Assembly: GCF_016862115.1 (NCBI RefSeq)
Contig: NZ_BOMI01000178.1
Coordinates: 62,001-126,000 of the forward strand
Source of the DNA: Paractinoplanes deccanensis
GTDB taxonomy: Bacteria > Actinomycetota > Actinomycetes > Mycobacteriales > Micromonosporaceae
Reading direction: 5' to 3'
DNA length: 64,000 bases
Shown in pieces: positions 16,550-25,221 of the stretch (positions within the stretch are counted from its first letter, which is position 1; each line of letters opens with the position of its first letter). The translations under genes were made by a program, and so were the position numbers. The notes beneath the pieces were generated by a model. The model was not told the origin of the DNA. It saw only the letters and a list, made by a program, of their open reading frames with translations, and ran no database searches.

Positions 16550-17805
16550 GCTGTCGGCCTTCTCATCGATAGGAGTAAGGCGCAGGCCGCCACCGCGACC
16601 TGGCCGATCAGATAGGCGGCGCCGGCGCCGGCGACGCCGGCCGTCCCGGCGAGGAGCCAGGCGAGCGCCGGCACGACGGCCGCCGCCACGCACTGCAGGA
16701 CGAGCACCGTGCCGGCGTCGCGGCGGCCGCGTGCGGCGCTGATCTCGAGCACGGTGTAGGCCCGGACCACGACCCCGGCCAGCAGCAGGCCGAGCACCAG
16801 GGGGCCCTCGCGCGCGTAGTCGGCGCCGAAGATGCCGAGGACGAACGGCGAGGCCAGGGCGAGGAGCAGGGCGGCGCCGGCGACCGCGGGAAGGACCCGC
16901 CGGCGCAGGCTCACATGCAGGTGCCGCAGCCGGCCCCGGGCGTGCGCGCCCTCCACGATGAGCGACATGCCCATGTTCACGGTCAGCAGGTCGAGTGCCT
17001 GGGCGAGCATCCAGGTGACGCCGAAGACGGCGGCGGGCCCGGCGCCGAGCTGTGCCACGGCCAGCACCGGCATGGTCGCGGTGGCGAGCTGCCCGAGCAG
17101 CAGGCTGACCGAGTCGCGGGCGAGATAGCCGCGCCATCCCGTGAAGTCGGCGGCGCGGCGATGGCGCCGCATGTGCCGCGGCAGCAGGCGGGCGAACAGC
17201 ACACCCGACATCGGCAGGACGAGGAGCGCCGCGGGAAGCGTCCAGGCGGCCACGACCGCGCCGACCGACAGCGTGCCGGCGAAGGCGACCGCGGCCAGTT
17301 TCGCCGCGCCGTAGACCGTGTTCTCCAGCGGGACCCAGACGGCCTCCCGCAGCCCGGTGTACGCGTTGTCCTGCAACGCGAACAGCGACCAGACCGCGAC
17401 ACCGGCCGCGAAGGCGGCGGCCCCGGCGACGGTGCGGAACCCGAGCTCCGGCGCGATCACCCCGGCGACCAGGGTGTACGCGACGCCGAGAGCGAGGCTG
17501 GTGAGCACGCCGACGGCGAAGGCCGCGCGCACCAGCCGCGCCGCGGACGGCCCGCTGCGCGGCAGGAAGACCACGAGCAGACCACCGAGACCGAGCTGCG
17601 CCACCGCCGACAACCCGGTCAGCGCGGCCACCGTCGCGCTTGCCGCCCCGACCGTGGCGGGGTCGGAACGCCGGGCCAGCAGCACCCAGAACCCCCAGCC
17701 GAGGGCGGCCGACAGCAGCGCGTTCGCGGACAGGGCGACGCCGTTGCGGTAGAGATGGCGGCGCTGGTCCGCCGCGGCCGGCGCCTCGGCGGCGAGGGCG
17801 CTCAC
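16546..17805 (-). CDS. Wzx-like polysaccharide flippase
   Basis: Integral membrane protein of 419 aa with 12-14 hydrophobic helices, of the MOP/Wzx (oligosaccharide flippase) type. The N-terminal helix is preceded by HLYRNGVALSANALLSAALG; FALQDNAYTGLREAVWVPLE is a family-like loop that also occurs in the paralogue at 22367-23668 (FALQDNVLIAVRRSSWAPVS). It should move lipid-linked glycan units across the cytoplasmic membrane. GTG at 17805 overlaps the GT4 stop (GTGA). Two flippases in one operon are unusual and suggest two lipid-linked intermediates or a duplication. Confidence 0.88.
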   Translation of the reverse strand: MSALAAEAPAAADQRRHLYRNGVALSANALLSAALGWGFWVLLARRSDPATVGAASATVAALTGLSAVAQLGLGGLLVVFLPRSGPSAARLVRAAFAVGVLTSLALGVAYTLVAGVIAPELGFRTVAGAAAFAAGVAVWSLFALQDNAYTGLREAVWVPLENTVYGAAKLAAVAFAGTLSVGAVVAAWTLPAALLVLPMSGVLFARLLPRHMRRHRRAADFTGWRGYLARDSVSLLLGQLATATMPVLAVAQLGAGPAAVFGVTWMLAQALDLLTVNMGMSLIVEGAHARGRLRHLHVSLRRRVLPAVAGAALLLALASPFVLGIFGADYAREGPLVLGLLLAGVVVRAYTVLEISAARGRRDAGTVLVLQCVAAAVVPALAWLLAGTAGVAGAGAAYLIGQVAVAACALLLSMRRPTA

Positions 17806-18956
17806 GCGGGCCTTCCGGCCAGGCGCAGGGTGAGCTCGGCGATCCGGCGTGCCTGACCCCGGATGTCGCCGTCGCGCTCCACCCGCGCGCGAGCCCGGGC
17901 GCTGATCCTGCGGCGCAGCTCGGCGTCGCGGGCCATCCGGTCGATGGAGCCGGCGAGATCGTCCAGGTCGTCGGCGTCGGCCAGCAGGCCGGTCATCTCG
18001 TGGGTGATGACCTCGGGGATGCCGGCCGTCGGACAGGCCACCACCGGAGTGCCCGCCGCCTGTGCCTCCAGGATGCTCAGCGGAAGCCCCTCCTGCCGGC
18101 TGGCCAGGACCAGGACGTCGGCCGCGTGCAGCAGCTCGGCGACGTCCTGCCGCTCGCCGAGGAATCGCACCCGGTCGCCCAGCAGCTCGTCGCCGAGCTT
18201 GCGGAGGCGGTCGCCGTTGGCCGGGTCGAGCGCGGGGGCGCCGGCGATGGCGAGCCGCACGTCCGGCAGCGTCGCCACCGCCCGGATGACCCGGTCGACG
18301 CCCTTGCGGGGATCGAGGCGGCTCATGGTGAGCACGAGCGGAGCCGACGGGTCGCCGGTCAGCTGGGCCCGGGCCGCCGCCGGCGTCTCGGCCGGCCGGA
18401 TCGCCCGGGTGTCGACGCCGTTGCGGACCACGGTCACCCGGCGGCGCGCCCAGCGGGGCAACGACCGGGCGACGGCCTCGCTCACCGCGACCGTCTGCCC
18501 GGCGAGCAGCACGGCGACGCCGCGCACCCGCCCGAGGAGGTCCGGCTCGTTCTCCTCGTGCAGGTGCAAGGCGGTGCGGCGCCGGCCCAGCAGGCCGGCC
18601 AGGGCGACCTCCAGGTGTGTCCAATGGCTGTTGCCGTGGATGACGTCGGCATCGCAGGCCCGGGCGGCCCGGGCCAGCGTGACGGCCGACCGCCACGTCC
18701 GCCCCGCCTCGGCCAGCACGTGCCGGGCCGACAGGCGGCCGTCCGGGCCGCGGACGCCCCGCTCGCCCGGGTCCGGCAGCGGCAGCCAGCGGCCGCCGTC
18801 CGCCCGCCACGCCTCGGCGATCGCGCTGGTGCGGGAGGCGGCGAGGATCAGCTCGACGCCGTGCCGGCGGAGGAGCGGGCGCAGGCGGAGGAGGTAGCGC
18901 TGTGCTCCCCACAGGCCGGCACCGTACTCGACGACGAGAACCCGGCAGACGCTCAT
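17802..18956 (-). CDS. Glycosyltransferase family 4
   Basis: Cytoplasmic GT-B glycosyltransferase, 384 aa. N-terminal acceptor domain (VLVVEYGAGLWGAQRYLLRL, DVIHGNSHWTHLEVALAGLL, LHLHEENEPDLLGR) and C-terminal nucleotide-sugar domain with VVRNGVDTRAIRP, LTMSRLDPRKGVDRVIRA, VRFLGERQDVAELLHAADVL, and the E-x7-E motif in SRQEGLPLSILEAQAAGTPV. It uses retaining chemistry on an activated sugar. ATG at 18956 overlaps the stop of the membrane protein gene (ATGA). Donor and acceptor cannot be read. Confidence 0.94.
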   Translation of the reverse strand: MSVCRVLVVEYGAGLWGAQRYLLRLRPLLRRHGVELILAASRTSAIAEAWRADGGRWLPLPDPGERGVRGPDGRLSARHVLAEAGRTWRSAVTLARAARACDADVIHGNSHWTHLEVALAGLLGRRRTALHLHEENEPDLLGRVRGVAVLLAGQTVAVSEAVARSLPRWARRRVTVVRNGVDTRAIRPAETPAAARAQLTGDPSAPLVLTMSRLDPRKGVDRVIRAVATLPDVRLAIAGAPALDPANGDRLRKLGDELLGDRVRFLGERQDVAELLHAADVLVLASRQEGLPLSILEAQAAGTPVVACPTAGIPEVITHEMTGLLADADDLDDLAGSIDRMARDAELRRRISARARARVERDGDIRGQARRIAELTLRLAGRPA

Positions 18957-20812
18957 GATGACGCTTCCCATCGATAGATCCGGACGCTGTCGTTGCGGTA
19001 GGCCAGCGTGAACCGGCCCGACCGGGCCACCGCCCGTTCGAGGTTGCGCAGCTCGCCGTCGGGCACGAGCTGATAGACGTGGGCGTAGCGGATCGACGAC
19101 CGCGCGAAGACCAGGTAGCCGCTCCGCGAGTACTGACGGATGAGGCTGACCACGATGTCGACGTCCTGCCGGGAGCCGAGCGGGCGATCGCGCAGCACGT
19201 CCGTGCGCAACAGGTTCGGATCGTCGTCCGTCTTGGGCCCGCGGTACTGGTTGTAGGTGGCCCCGACACGCACCGGGAAGCCCGGCCCGCACATCATCAG
19301 CACGCTGCCGGGCGGGGTCGTCGCATAGAACCAGTTCGCCGCGTCGACCTCGTCGGTGCCGACGATGTTGAGCTCGTCCTTGCCGTAGAAGGAGGGCACG
19401 AACAGGGCGACGAGAAGCAGGAGGACGACCGGCTGACGCAGGACCAGGCGCAGCCGCCGCCGGGTGCCGCCGGCGAGCCAGGGGTCGAGCGCGGCGAACG
19501 CGAGACCGCCGGCCCACGGGATCGAGAAGAGCAGCACCCGCAGCGTGGCCTCGCCGCCGTAGTTCTGCCCGAAGATCAGCACGCAGGGTGCGGCCGCCAG
19601 GAAGAGCAGCAACATGGCCTGCCGGGCGAGCCGCCGGCGCAACATGGTGACCGCGCCCAGGACGCTGAGCACGGCCAGCAGACCGGTCAGCGCGTAGCCG
19701 GCGTAGTCGTTGAACACCTTTCCCGCGACCGGCGCGAAGTCGTACAGCGTCGAATGCTGCATGTTCGAGAACGGGTCGATGCTCGAGAAGACGCCGAAGT
19801 TGTCGTTGATGTAGTCGAGGTGGATCCCGAGATAGCCGAGGGCGATGGCGAGCATCGCGATCGGCAGCCACCACACCCGCACGCCGCCGAGCACGACGAG
19901 CGCGCCGACGCCGAAGACGGTCATGTAGGGGGTCAACTGGTGGCTGGCGACGATGACAGCGAACAGGAACAGCACCAGCGTGATCGCGTAGGCGGGCCGC
20001 CACACCGGCTGGGGCCGCGGCATGAGCTGGGTCTCCTCGACCGAGCCGCCGACGGCGCGGATGGCCAGGCTCTCGGCGACACCCCCGGGCCGGCTCAGCG
20101 AGGGCCTTCGCAGATGGCGCAGCAGCACGGCGTACACGGCCAGGGTCAGCAGGAAGCCGAACGCCTGGGGCGCGTAGTAGGTCTGTCCCACCCAGTTCGC
20201 GGCCACGAAGATGGTCGCCGCGCCCCAGCCCGCGCGGGCCCGTCCGGTGATGGCCCCGACCGTCGACACCACGAGGAGGGCGTTCAGGAGACAGAGGACG
20301 GGCTCGGCCCAGCCCACCCAGGCGGTCGGGTCGGGCGTGCCGCCCAGCCACGACGCGTAGGCGCCGAGGCTGAAGAAGCCCGGCCACCGGTGGTAGATGT
20401 CGATCGACCAGTCGACCGAGCCGTGCAGGTCGATGTAGCGCGTCACCCCGATGTGCTTGTACACCCAGGGATAGCGCGGCACGTCGGCGGCGACGAGGAC
20501 CGTGCCGTAGAGCACGGCGACCAGCCCGGTGAGGTAGGCGGCCGAGCGGCGCCGGTCGAACTCGCGGCCGGCCAGGGTGACGCCGGCCCCGGCGGTCAGC
20601 ACGGCGAGCGCCACGTACCAGGCGAGCGGGAGCTCCGGCGGCAGGCCGTAGTCGCCGAGGTCGTCGACGTCGAGGCCACGGACCGCGAGCAGGGCGACCG
20701 GCGCACCGGCCAGCGGCAGCCAGCGCAGGGCGAGCCCGAGCGGCCGGACCGGTGCGGCGCCGGCCGGCTCCTCGGCGCCCCGGCGCGGCGACGCGAGAGC
20801 GAACGCGGTCAT
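18953..20812 (-). CDS. Large polytopic membrane protein (GT-C or polymerase-like)
   Basis: A 619-aa protein with about a dozen hydrophobic helices and a soluble C-terminal part of ~100 residues (ANWFYATTPPGSVLMMCGPG, then YNQYRGPKTDDDPNLL). An extracytoplasmic loop near the N-terminus contains HGSVDWSIDIYHRWPGFFSL, reminiscent of acidic loops in lipid-phosphosugar-using GT-C enzymes. I do not recognise a named family. Its position in the operon suggests either a membrane glycosyltransferase or the missing Wzy-type polymerase. ATG at 20812 overlaps the GT2 stop (ATGA). Confidence 0.8.
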   Translation of the reverse strand: MTAFALASPRRGAEEPAGAAPVRPLGLALRWLPLAGAPVALLAVRGLDVDDLGDYGLPPELPLAWYVALAVLTAGAGVTLAGREFDRRRSAAYLTGLVAVLYGTVLVAADVPRYPWVYKHIGVTRYIDLHGSVDWSIDIYHRWPGFFSLGAYASWLGGTPDPTAWVGWAEPVLCLLNALLVVSTVGAITGRARAGWGAATIFVAANWVGQTYYAPQAFGFLLTLAVYAVLLRHLRRPSLSRPGGVAESLAIRAVGGSVEETQLMPRPQPVWRPAYAITLVLFLFAVIVASHQLTPYMTVFGVGALVVLGGVRVWWLPIAMLAIALGYLGIHLDYINDNFGVFSSIDPFSNMQHSTLYDFAPVAGKVFNDYAGYALTGLLAVLSVLGAVTMLRRRLARQAMLLLFLAAAPCVLIFGQNYGGEATLRVLLFSIPWAGGLAFAALDPWLAGGTRRRLRLVLRQPVVLLLLVALFVPSFYGKDELNIVGTDEVDAANWFYATTPPGSVLMMCGPGFPVRVGATYNQYRGPKTDDDPNLLRTDVLRDRPLGSRQDVDIVVSLIRQYSRSGYLVFARSSIRYAHVYQLVPDGELRNLERAVARSGRFTLAYRNDSVRIYRWEASS

Positions 20813-22023
20813 ACGGCCCACCGCCGGCGGCGCACGGCGCGCCGGGAGCGCAGGTAGGCGACCGGGCCGTAGACCAGGCCGGCGAGCTCCGCGACCCGCA
20901 GCTCCCACGGTGGTGGCCGGTGGCTCGCCGCGGCGGGCCGGCGAAGCTGCCGGCGCATGTGGAGCAGCCCGCCGGGGACGCGGCGCAGCAGGTCGACGGT
21001 GGTGGAGGGCTGCAGCAGGTATTTGGTCAGGAAGCCGGTCAGCCCGGTGCCGTAGCCGAACATCTGCTTCCGCAGCGCGCCGAGGTCGTCGCGGTGCCGA
21101 TGCCAGACCAGCGCCGCCGGCTCGTAGGCCAGCGCACCCCGGGTGTGCAGGACCTTGACGAACGCGTCGAGGTCCTCGCCACCGCGGGTCAGGCTGCCCG
21201 CGCCCAGCGACTCGTCGAAACCGCCGATCCGGTGCAGGAACGCCGCGCGGAAGGCGACGTTGGCGCCGGTGCCGAACGTCCCGGCCGCGTACGGGAACAG
21301 CGGCGACGCCGCGCTGTCGAGGTCGAACAGCCGGGGCGTGCAGCTGCTGGACCAGGAGACGCGGGAGTCGAAGTACTGCTCGGCGGCGTGGTCGAGGCGG
21401 TCGGTGGCGACGAGCCCGGTCACGCAGACCACGTCGGGGCGGCGGGCGAAGCCGCGCAGCAGCCCGTCGACCCAGAACGGATCGACGCGGACGTCGTCGT
21501 CGGTGAACGCGACGATGCCGCCCACCGCCGCCGCCAGGCCGGCGTTGCGGGCTGCCGACAACCCCGATCGTGGTTCGCGGACGTACCGGACGTGGGGCAA
21601 CAGGGCGGCGAAGGACTCGACGACCTGCCTCGTACGGTCGTCGGCCGGCGCGTTGTCGACCACCACGATCTCCAGCGGCGCCGGCCGCAACCGCGACAGT
21701 CCGTCGAGGCAGGTGCGCAGCTCCTCCGGGCGGTCGCGGGTGCAGACGACGACACTGACCTCGGCGGCGTCCTCGCGCGCCGGCACGGTGTCGGCGGCCT
21801 GGGCGCCGGCCGCGCGGGCCAGGGCGAGATCGACGTCGACCACACCGCCGGACACGGGGACATCGACGAAGCACACCGGCTGACGGCCGTCCAGCACCAG
21901 CAGTTTGGCCCTGCGGTAGGGGCGGCCGTCCGGGGAGGCGCCGGCACGCATCGGCGCCGGGGCCGACCGGTCGAGCCGCCCGCACCAGACCGGGCCGTCG
22001 GTTTCCAGGATCAGGCGCGGCAA
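20809..22023 (-). CDS. Glycosyltransferase family 2
   Basis: GT-A glycosyltransferase, about 404 aa. The catalytic domain begins EVSVVVCTRDRPEELRTCLD; then IVVVDNAPADD, GLSAARNAGLAAAVGGIVAF, the metal-binding TDDDV, GTGANVAFR and GGEDLDAFVK. An N-terminal ~100-residue extension (CGRLDRSAP..., CFVDVPVSGGVVDVD) is shared with the GT2 enzyme at 23665-24897, so the two are paralogues. The start is uncertain: similarity extends upstream of ATG 21951, and TTG 22023, overlapping the small upstream gene by 13 bases, is the best candidate. The protein probably adds a sugar to the lipid-linked polysaccharide unit. Confidence 0.9.
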   Translation of the reverse strand: MPRLILETDGPVWCGRLDRSAPAPMRAGASPDGRPYRRAKLLVLDGRQPVCFVDVPVSGGVVDVDLALARAAGAQAADTVPAREDAAEVSVVVCTRDRPEELRTCLDGLSRLRPAPLEIVVVDNAPADDRTRQVVESFAALLPHVRYVREPRSGLSAARNAGLAAAVGGIVAFTDDDVRVDPFWVDGLLRGFARRPDVVCVTGLVATDRLDHAAEQYFDSRVSWSSSCTPRLFDLDSAASPLFPYAAGTFGTGANVAFRAAFLHRIGGFDESLGAGSLTRGGEDLDAFVKVLHTRGALAYEPAALVWHRHRDDLGALRKQMFGYGTGLTGFLTKYLLQPSTTVDLLRRVPGGLLHMRRQLRRPAAASHRPPPWELRVAELAGLVYGPVAYLRSRRAVRRRRWAV

Positions 22024-22370
22024 GTGCGGGCCTCCTTGCGCTTGTCGAGAACGTCGATCGTGAGCAGTGCGGCCGAGAGGACGGCGACGGCCGTGGCGAG
22101 CACCGGCGGATGCCACCAGCGCGTCCACACCATGGCCAGCGCCGCCGCGGTCTGGCCGGCGAGGCTGACCGCGACGGCCAGCCCCAGCCATTCGGGCCAG
22201 CCGCTCACCCGGACCCGGGCGAGGACGGCGCCGCCGGGCACCACCAGCAGGGTGAGCAGGGCTGCCGCGGTCCGCGCCGGGGCGGCTATGTCCGCGGCGA
22301 CCAGCACGGTGGTGCCGGCCAGCAGGGCGAGCAGCGCGACGTGCAGTCGCAGCCGGACACGCGAGCTCAT
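22011..22370 (-). CDS. Small three-helix membrane protein in polysaccharide operon
   Basis: A 119-aa protein: basic N-terminus (MSSRVRLRLH), three to four hydrophobic helices (VALLALLAGTTVLVAADIAA; TAAALLTLLVVPGGAVLARV; GLAVAVSLAGQTAAALAMVW; LATAVAVLSAALLTIDVL) and a charged tail DKRKEARTCRA. Not recognised. The ATG overlaps the flippase stop (ATGA) and its end overlaps the next GT2 gene, so it belongs to the operon. It could be an accessory subunit of the flippase or polymerase; this is inference from position only. Confidence 0.75.
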   Translation of the reverse strand: MSSRVRLRLHVALLALLAGTTVLVAADIAAPARTAAALLTLLVVPGGAVLARVRVSGWPEWLGLAVAVSLAGQTAAALAMVWTRWWHPPVLATAVAVLSAALLTIDVLDKRKEARTCRA

Positions 22371-23668
22371 CGGGACCGTCCTTCGTCGTTCGAGGGGTGG
22401 AACCCGGCCCGCACCAGGGCCGGGAGGAGAAGAACCGCGGGGATCGCCATCGCGGCGCACCACGCCCACGCCACGCCGCCGACCGACCACCGGTCGGCCG
22501 CCGGCACGACCAGCGCGCCCAGCAGTGCCAGGACGGCGGCGTGGGTGAGGAGGATCGGCCGGGACCGGCCCTCGATCCGCCACAGTCCGGTGCGCAGCAC
22601 GAGGATCGCCATCGGCACCGCGGCGACGGCCATCGCCCGCAGCGCCGTCGTCGCATGGGCGGCGTAGCCGGCGCCGAAGACGGCCAGCAGCGGCGGGGCG
22701 GCCAGCCAACCGGCCGGGACGCCGGCGCCGAGCAGCACGGCGACCCGCCTGATGGTCGGCGCGGCGAGCTCGCGGGCCCGGTGCGGGGCCGCCGCCGCCT
22801 CGCTGGTCAGCGCGCCGGCCGTGGCGACGAGCACCGACTCGGCGGCGACGGCCGCGGTGAAGGCGATGGTGAACCAGGCGTTCGGCTCGGCGCCGAGCCG
22901 GGTGAGGACGACGATCGGCATGAGCACGGCGGCGGCTTGCTGGAGCAGCAGCGCGGCGTAGTCGAAGGCCAGGAACGAGGTGAGCGCCGCCCGGGTCGGC
23001 GCCACGCCGCCCAGCCGCAGCTCCGCGCCGCCGAGATAGTGCCGCAGTCCCGAGCGGATCGGGCCGAGGCTGACCAGCAGCACCACCAGCGGCAGCGGCA
23101 GCACCCAGGCGAGCAGGACACCGCCGGGAACGTCCGCGGCGGCCAGGGCGGCCACGGCGGCGACCTTCGCGGCGCCGAAGGCGATGTTGCTGACCGGCGC
23201 CCAGCTCGACCGGCGCACGGCGATGAGCACGTTGTCCTGGAGGGCGAAGACGCCCCACAGCGCGACGGCGGTGATCATGGAGGCGGCGAGCCGCCAGTCG
23301 GCGAGCACGGCGCGCAGGTCGGCCGAGAACGCCGGCAGCACGAGGACGGCGACGACACCGCCGGCCGCGCCGAGGGTGGTGATCGCCAGGTAGGACAGCG
23401 CGACCACCCGGCCGCGGCGCGCACCCAGCTGCGGCAGCAGCCGGGGCAGGCCGATGTTGAGGTTGAGGTCGGTGGCCGCCGCGATGGTCTGCACCACGAG
23501 AATCAGCAGCGCGCCCGTGCCGACCTCGGCCGGGTCGTAGCCACGCGAGGCGACCGCCCAGAAGGCGACCCCGAGCACGGCGTTCGCGCCGGACGTGACG
23601 CCCGCGGCGAGCGCGCTGCGGCGCACGTTGGCCAGGCCGGCGCCGGTGGGGAGAACCGCTGTGCTCAT
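22367..23668 (-). CDS. Wzx-like flippase, second copy
   Basis: MOP-superfamily membrane protein, 433 aa, 12-14 helices; N-terminus SALAAGVTSGANAVLGVAFW with later FALQDNVLIAVRRSSWAPVS and LAFDYAALLLQQAAAVLMPI. It is clearly homologous to the flippase at 16546-17805 but divergent. Expected to translocate a lipid-linked glycan. ATG at 23668 overlaps the GT2 stop at 23665 (ATGA), and its own stop overlaps the small membrane protein start. Confidence 0.87.
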   Translation of the reverse strand: MSTAVLPTGAGLANVRRSALAAGVTSGANAVLGVAFWAVASRGYDPAEVGTGALLILVVQTIAAATDLNLNIGLPRLLPQLGARRGRVVALSYLAITTLGAAGGVVAVLVLPAFSADLRAVLADWRLAASMITAVALWGVFALQDNVLIAVRRSSWAPVSNIAFGAAKVAAVAALAAADVPGGVLLAWVLPLPLVVLLVSLGPIRSGLRHYLGGAELRLGGVAPTRAALTSFLAFDYAALLLQQAAAVLMPIVVLTRLGAEPNAWFTIAFTAAVAAESVLVATAGALTSEAAAAPHRARELAAPTIRRVAVLLGAGVPAGWLAAPPLLAVFGAGYAAHATTALRAMAVAAVPMAILVLRTGLWRIEGRSRPILLTHAAVLALLGALVVPAADRWSVGGVAWAWCAAMAIPAVLLLPALVRAGFHPSNDEGRSR

Positions 23669-24897
23669 GCGGCCCGGCGGCTCTTCCAATAGGCGAACGG
23701 CCCGGCCAGGATGCCCCGCAGCTCCGCGCGGGTGAGGTCGCGGGGATAGCCGGGGCCCTTGGCGCGGTTCTTCGCGCTGCGCGGGTGCAGCAGGTGCAGC
23801 GCGCCCGCGCCGAGCCGTCGCGCGATGTCCCAGCGCTCCTCGCGGCTGACCACGCAGCGCTTGGTGACCATCGCGGCGAGGCCGACGCCGTAGTCGGTGA
23901 TCTGCGCGCGCAGCTCGCCGAGCTCGCGGTGGTGCCGGTGCCGGATCAGCGCGGCCGGCTCGTAGACGAGTGCCCAGCCCGACCGTACGACGGTCAGGTA
24001 GATGTCCAGGTCCTCGCCGCCGCGGGCCGGCGTACCGGCGCCCAGCCGCTCGTCGAAGCCGCCGACGGAGCGCAGCGTGGCGGTGCGGAAGGCCGCGTTC
24101 GCGCCCGTGCCGAAGACCCCCGCCGCGTAGGGGTAGAGCCGGCCCGGGCCGCGATGCTCGACGAGGTCGAAGCGCCGCCGCTGGAAGCCCTTGGCGAAGC
24201 CGCCGAACTGCTCGAACCACAACTGGGCCTGAGTCTGCAGCTCCAGCGGCAGCACGAGGCCGGTGACGCAGGCGACCGAGTCGTCGCGGAACGGCCCGGT
24301 GATCGCCTCGACCCAGCGGCGGTCGACGTCGACGTCGTCGTCGGTGAAGGCGACCAGCTCGCCCCGCGCGATCGCCAGCCCCCGGTTGCGGGCCCGGGAC
24401 AGGCCGGCCGCCGGCTCCTCGACCAGGCGTACGCCGTCGACCGCGTTCCGCCGCAGGAAGGCCGCCACACCCGACGTCGCCGGGCGGTTGTCCACGACGA
24501 TGACCTCGAGCGGGGGAGAGGTCTGCTCGCGCAGGCCGGCGAGCGTGCGGATCAGGCCGGGTGAGGGTTCGCAGGTGGTCACGACGACGCTGATGGACGG
24601 GCGGCTCCCGGGATCGGCCGGCGGCGCGGCGACTATGCCGCCGGCCGGCAGCAGCCCGTCCGCGCCGAGGAGCCCGGCCGGGAGCAGCCCCGTGGTGGCC
24701 CGGGTCAGGGCCTCGCGGAACTCCCGGGCGGCCATCGGCCGTCCCGCCGCGCCGGCCCGCACGGTCGCGCACGGCACGCCGTCGCGGCGAAGCAGCAGGT
24801 GGAACGGGCCGTCACCGGGCGGCGGGCGAAGCGGCTCGGTGAGCTCGACATCGACCATGCGCACCGGGGTGAAGGCGAGCGCGCCGGGATTCGGCAT
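23665..24897 (-). CDS. Glycosyltransferase family 2, first gene of leftward operon
   Basis: GT-A glycosyltransferase of 410 aa, paralogous to the enzyme at 20809-22023. An N-terminal ~105-residue region is followed by SISVVVTTCEPSPGLIRTLA, VIVVDNRPATSG, GLSRARNRGLAIARGELVAF, TDDDVDVD and GGEDLDIY, the usual donor, metal and acceptor sites. The ATG at 24897 is chosen: GGAGGA precedes it at a good distance, while the longer open frame upstream lacks similarity. It opens the operon; its promoter must lie in the 324-bp region shared with galE, next to the 30-bp palindrome. Confidence 0.93.
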   Translation of the reverse strand: MPNPGALAFTPVRMVDVELTEPLRPPPGDGPFHLLLRRDGVPCATVRAGAAGRPMAAREFREALTRATTGLLPAGLLGADGLLPAGGIVAAPPADPGSRPSISVVVTTCEPSPGLIRTLAGLREQTSPPLEVIVVDNRPATSGVAAFLRRNAVDGVRLVEEPAAGLSRARNRGLAIARGELVAFTDDDVDVDRRWVEAITGPFRDDSVACVTGLVLPLELQTQAQLWFEQFGGFAKGFQRRRFDLVEHRGPGRLYPYAAGVFGTGANAAFRTATLRSVGGFDERLGAGTPARGGEDLDIYLTVVRSGWALVYEPAALIRHRHHRELGELRAQITDYGVGLAAMVTKRCVVSREERWDIARRLGAGALHLLHPRSAKNRAKGPGYPRDLTRAELRGILAGPFAYWKSRRAA

Positions 24898-25070
24898 GGC
24901 GGGGCTCCTCCGTCGGACCAGGGGGTTTTCGCCGGATTGCGGCGTCTTCCCACTGTCACGCACGCCGGGTCCGGAAAGCAGCGGCTGGAACGGCCGATCC
25001 CGGCGACGGACGGGCGCACGGAATGCGGCCAAGGGCATGTTTGAACGCCGATCCGCTTAACCCGAAAGGG

Positions 25071-25100
25071 TCGCAACGCCCACGTTCGTGGGCGTTGCGA
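25071..25100. promoter_or_regulatory. Perfect 30-bp palindrome between divergent polysaccharide operons
   Basis: TCGCAACGCCCACG (25071-25084), a TT centre, then CGTGGGCGTTGCGA (25087-25100): two perfect 14-base arms. It lies in the only long gap of the locus (24898-25221), between the leftward GT2 operon and the rightward galE operon. It can be an operator for a dimeric regulator acting on both promoters or, as RNA, a 13-bp hairpin in a 5' leader. AAAGGAGGTGAGG follows at 25112-25124, close to an ideal ribosome site but with no well-placed start codon, so a leader peptide or regulated leader is possible. Confidence 0.6.
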
Positions 25101-25221
25101 AGGCCCGTGCCGAAAGGAGGTGAGGGCGGCTCGTATACAGCGCGCTCGCACGTGTGATGACGCCAAGCGCGGTGTGGTTGTAGGTTCACCGTGCATTTCT
25201 TCCTCAGGATCGAGGACCACC

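Noticed and set aside
24898..25221. Upstream extension of galE from GTG 25120
   Set aside because: Adds 34 residues unrelated to the family, and the AAAGGAGG site lies too close to that GTG; GTG 25222 starts the NAD-binding fold.
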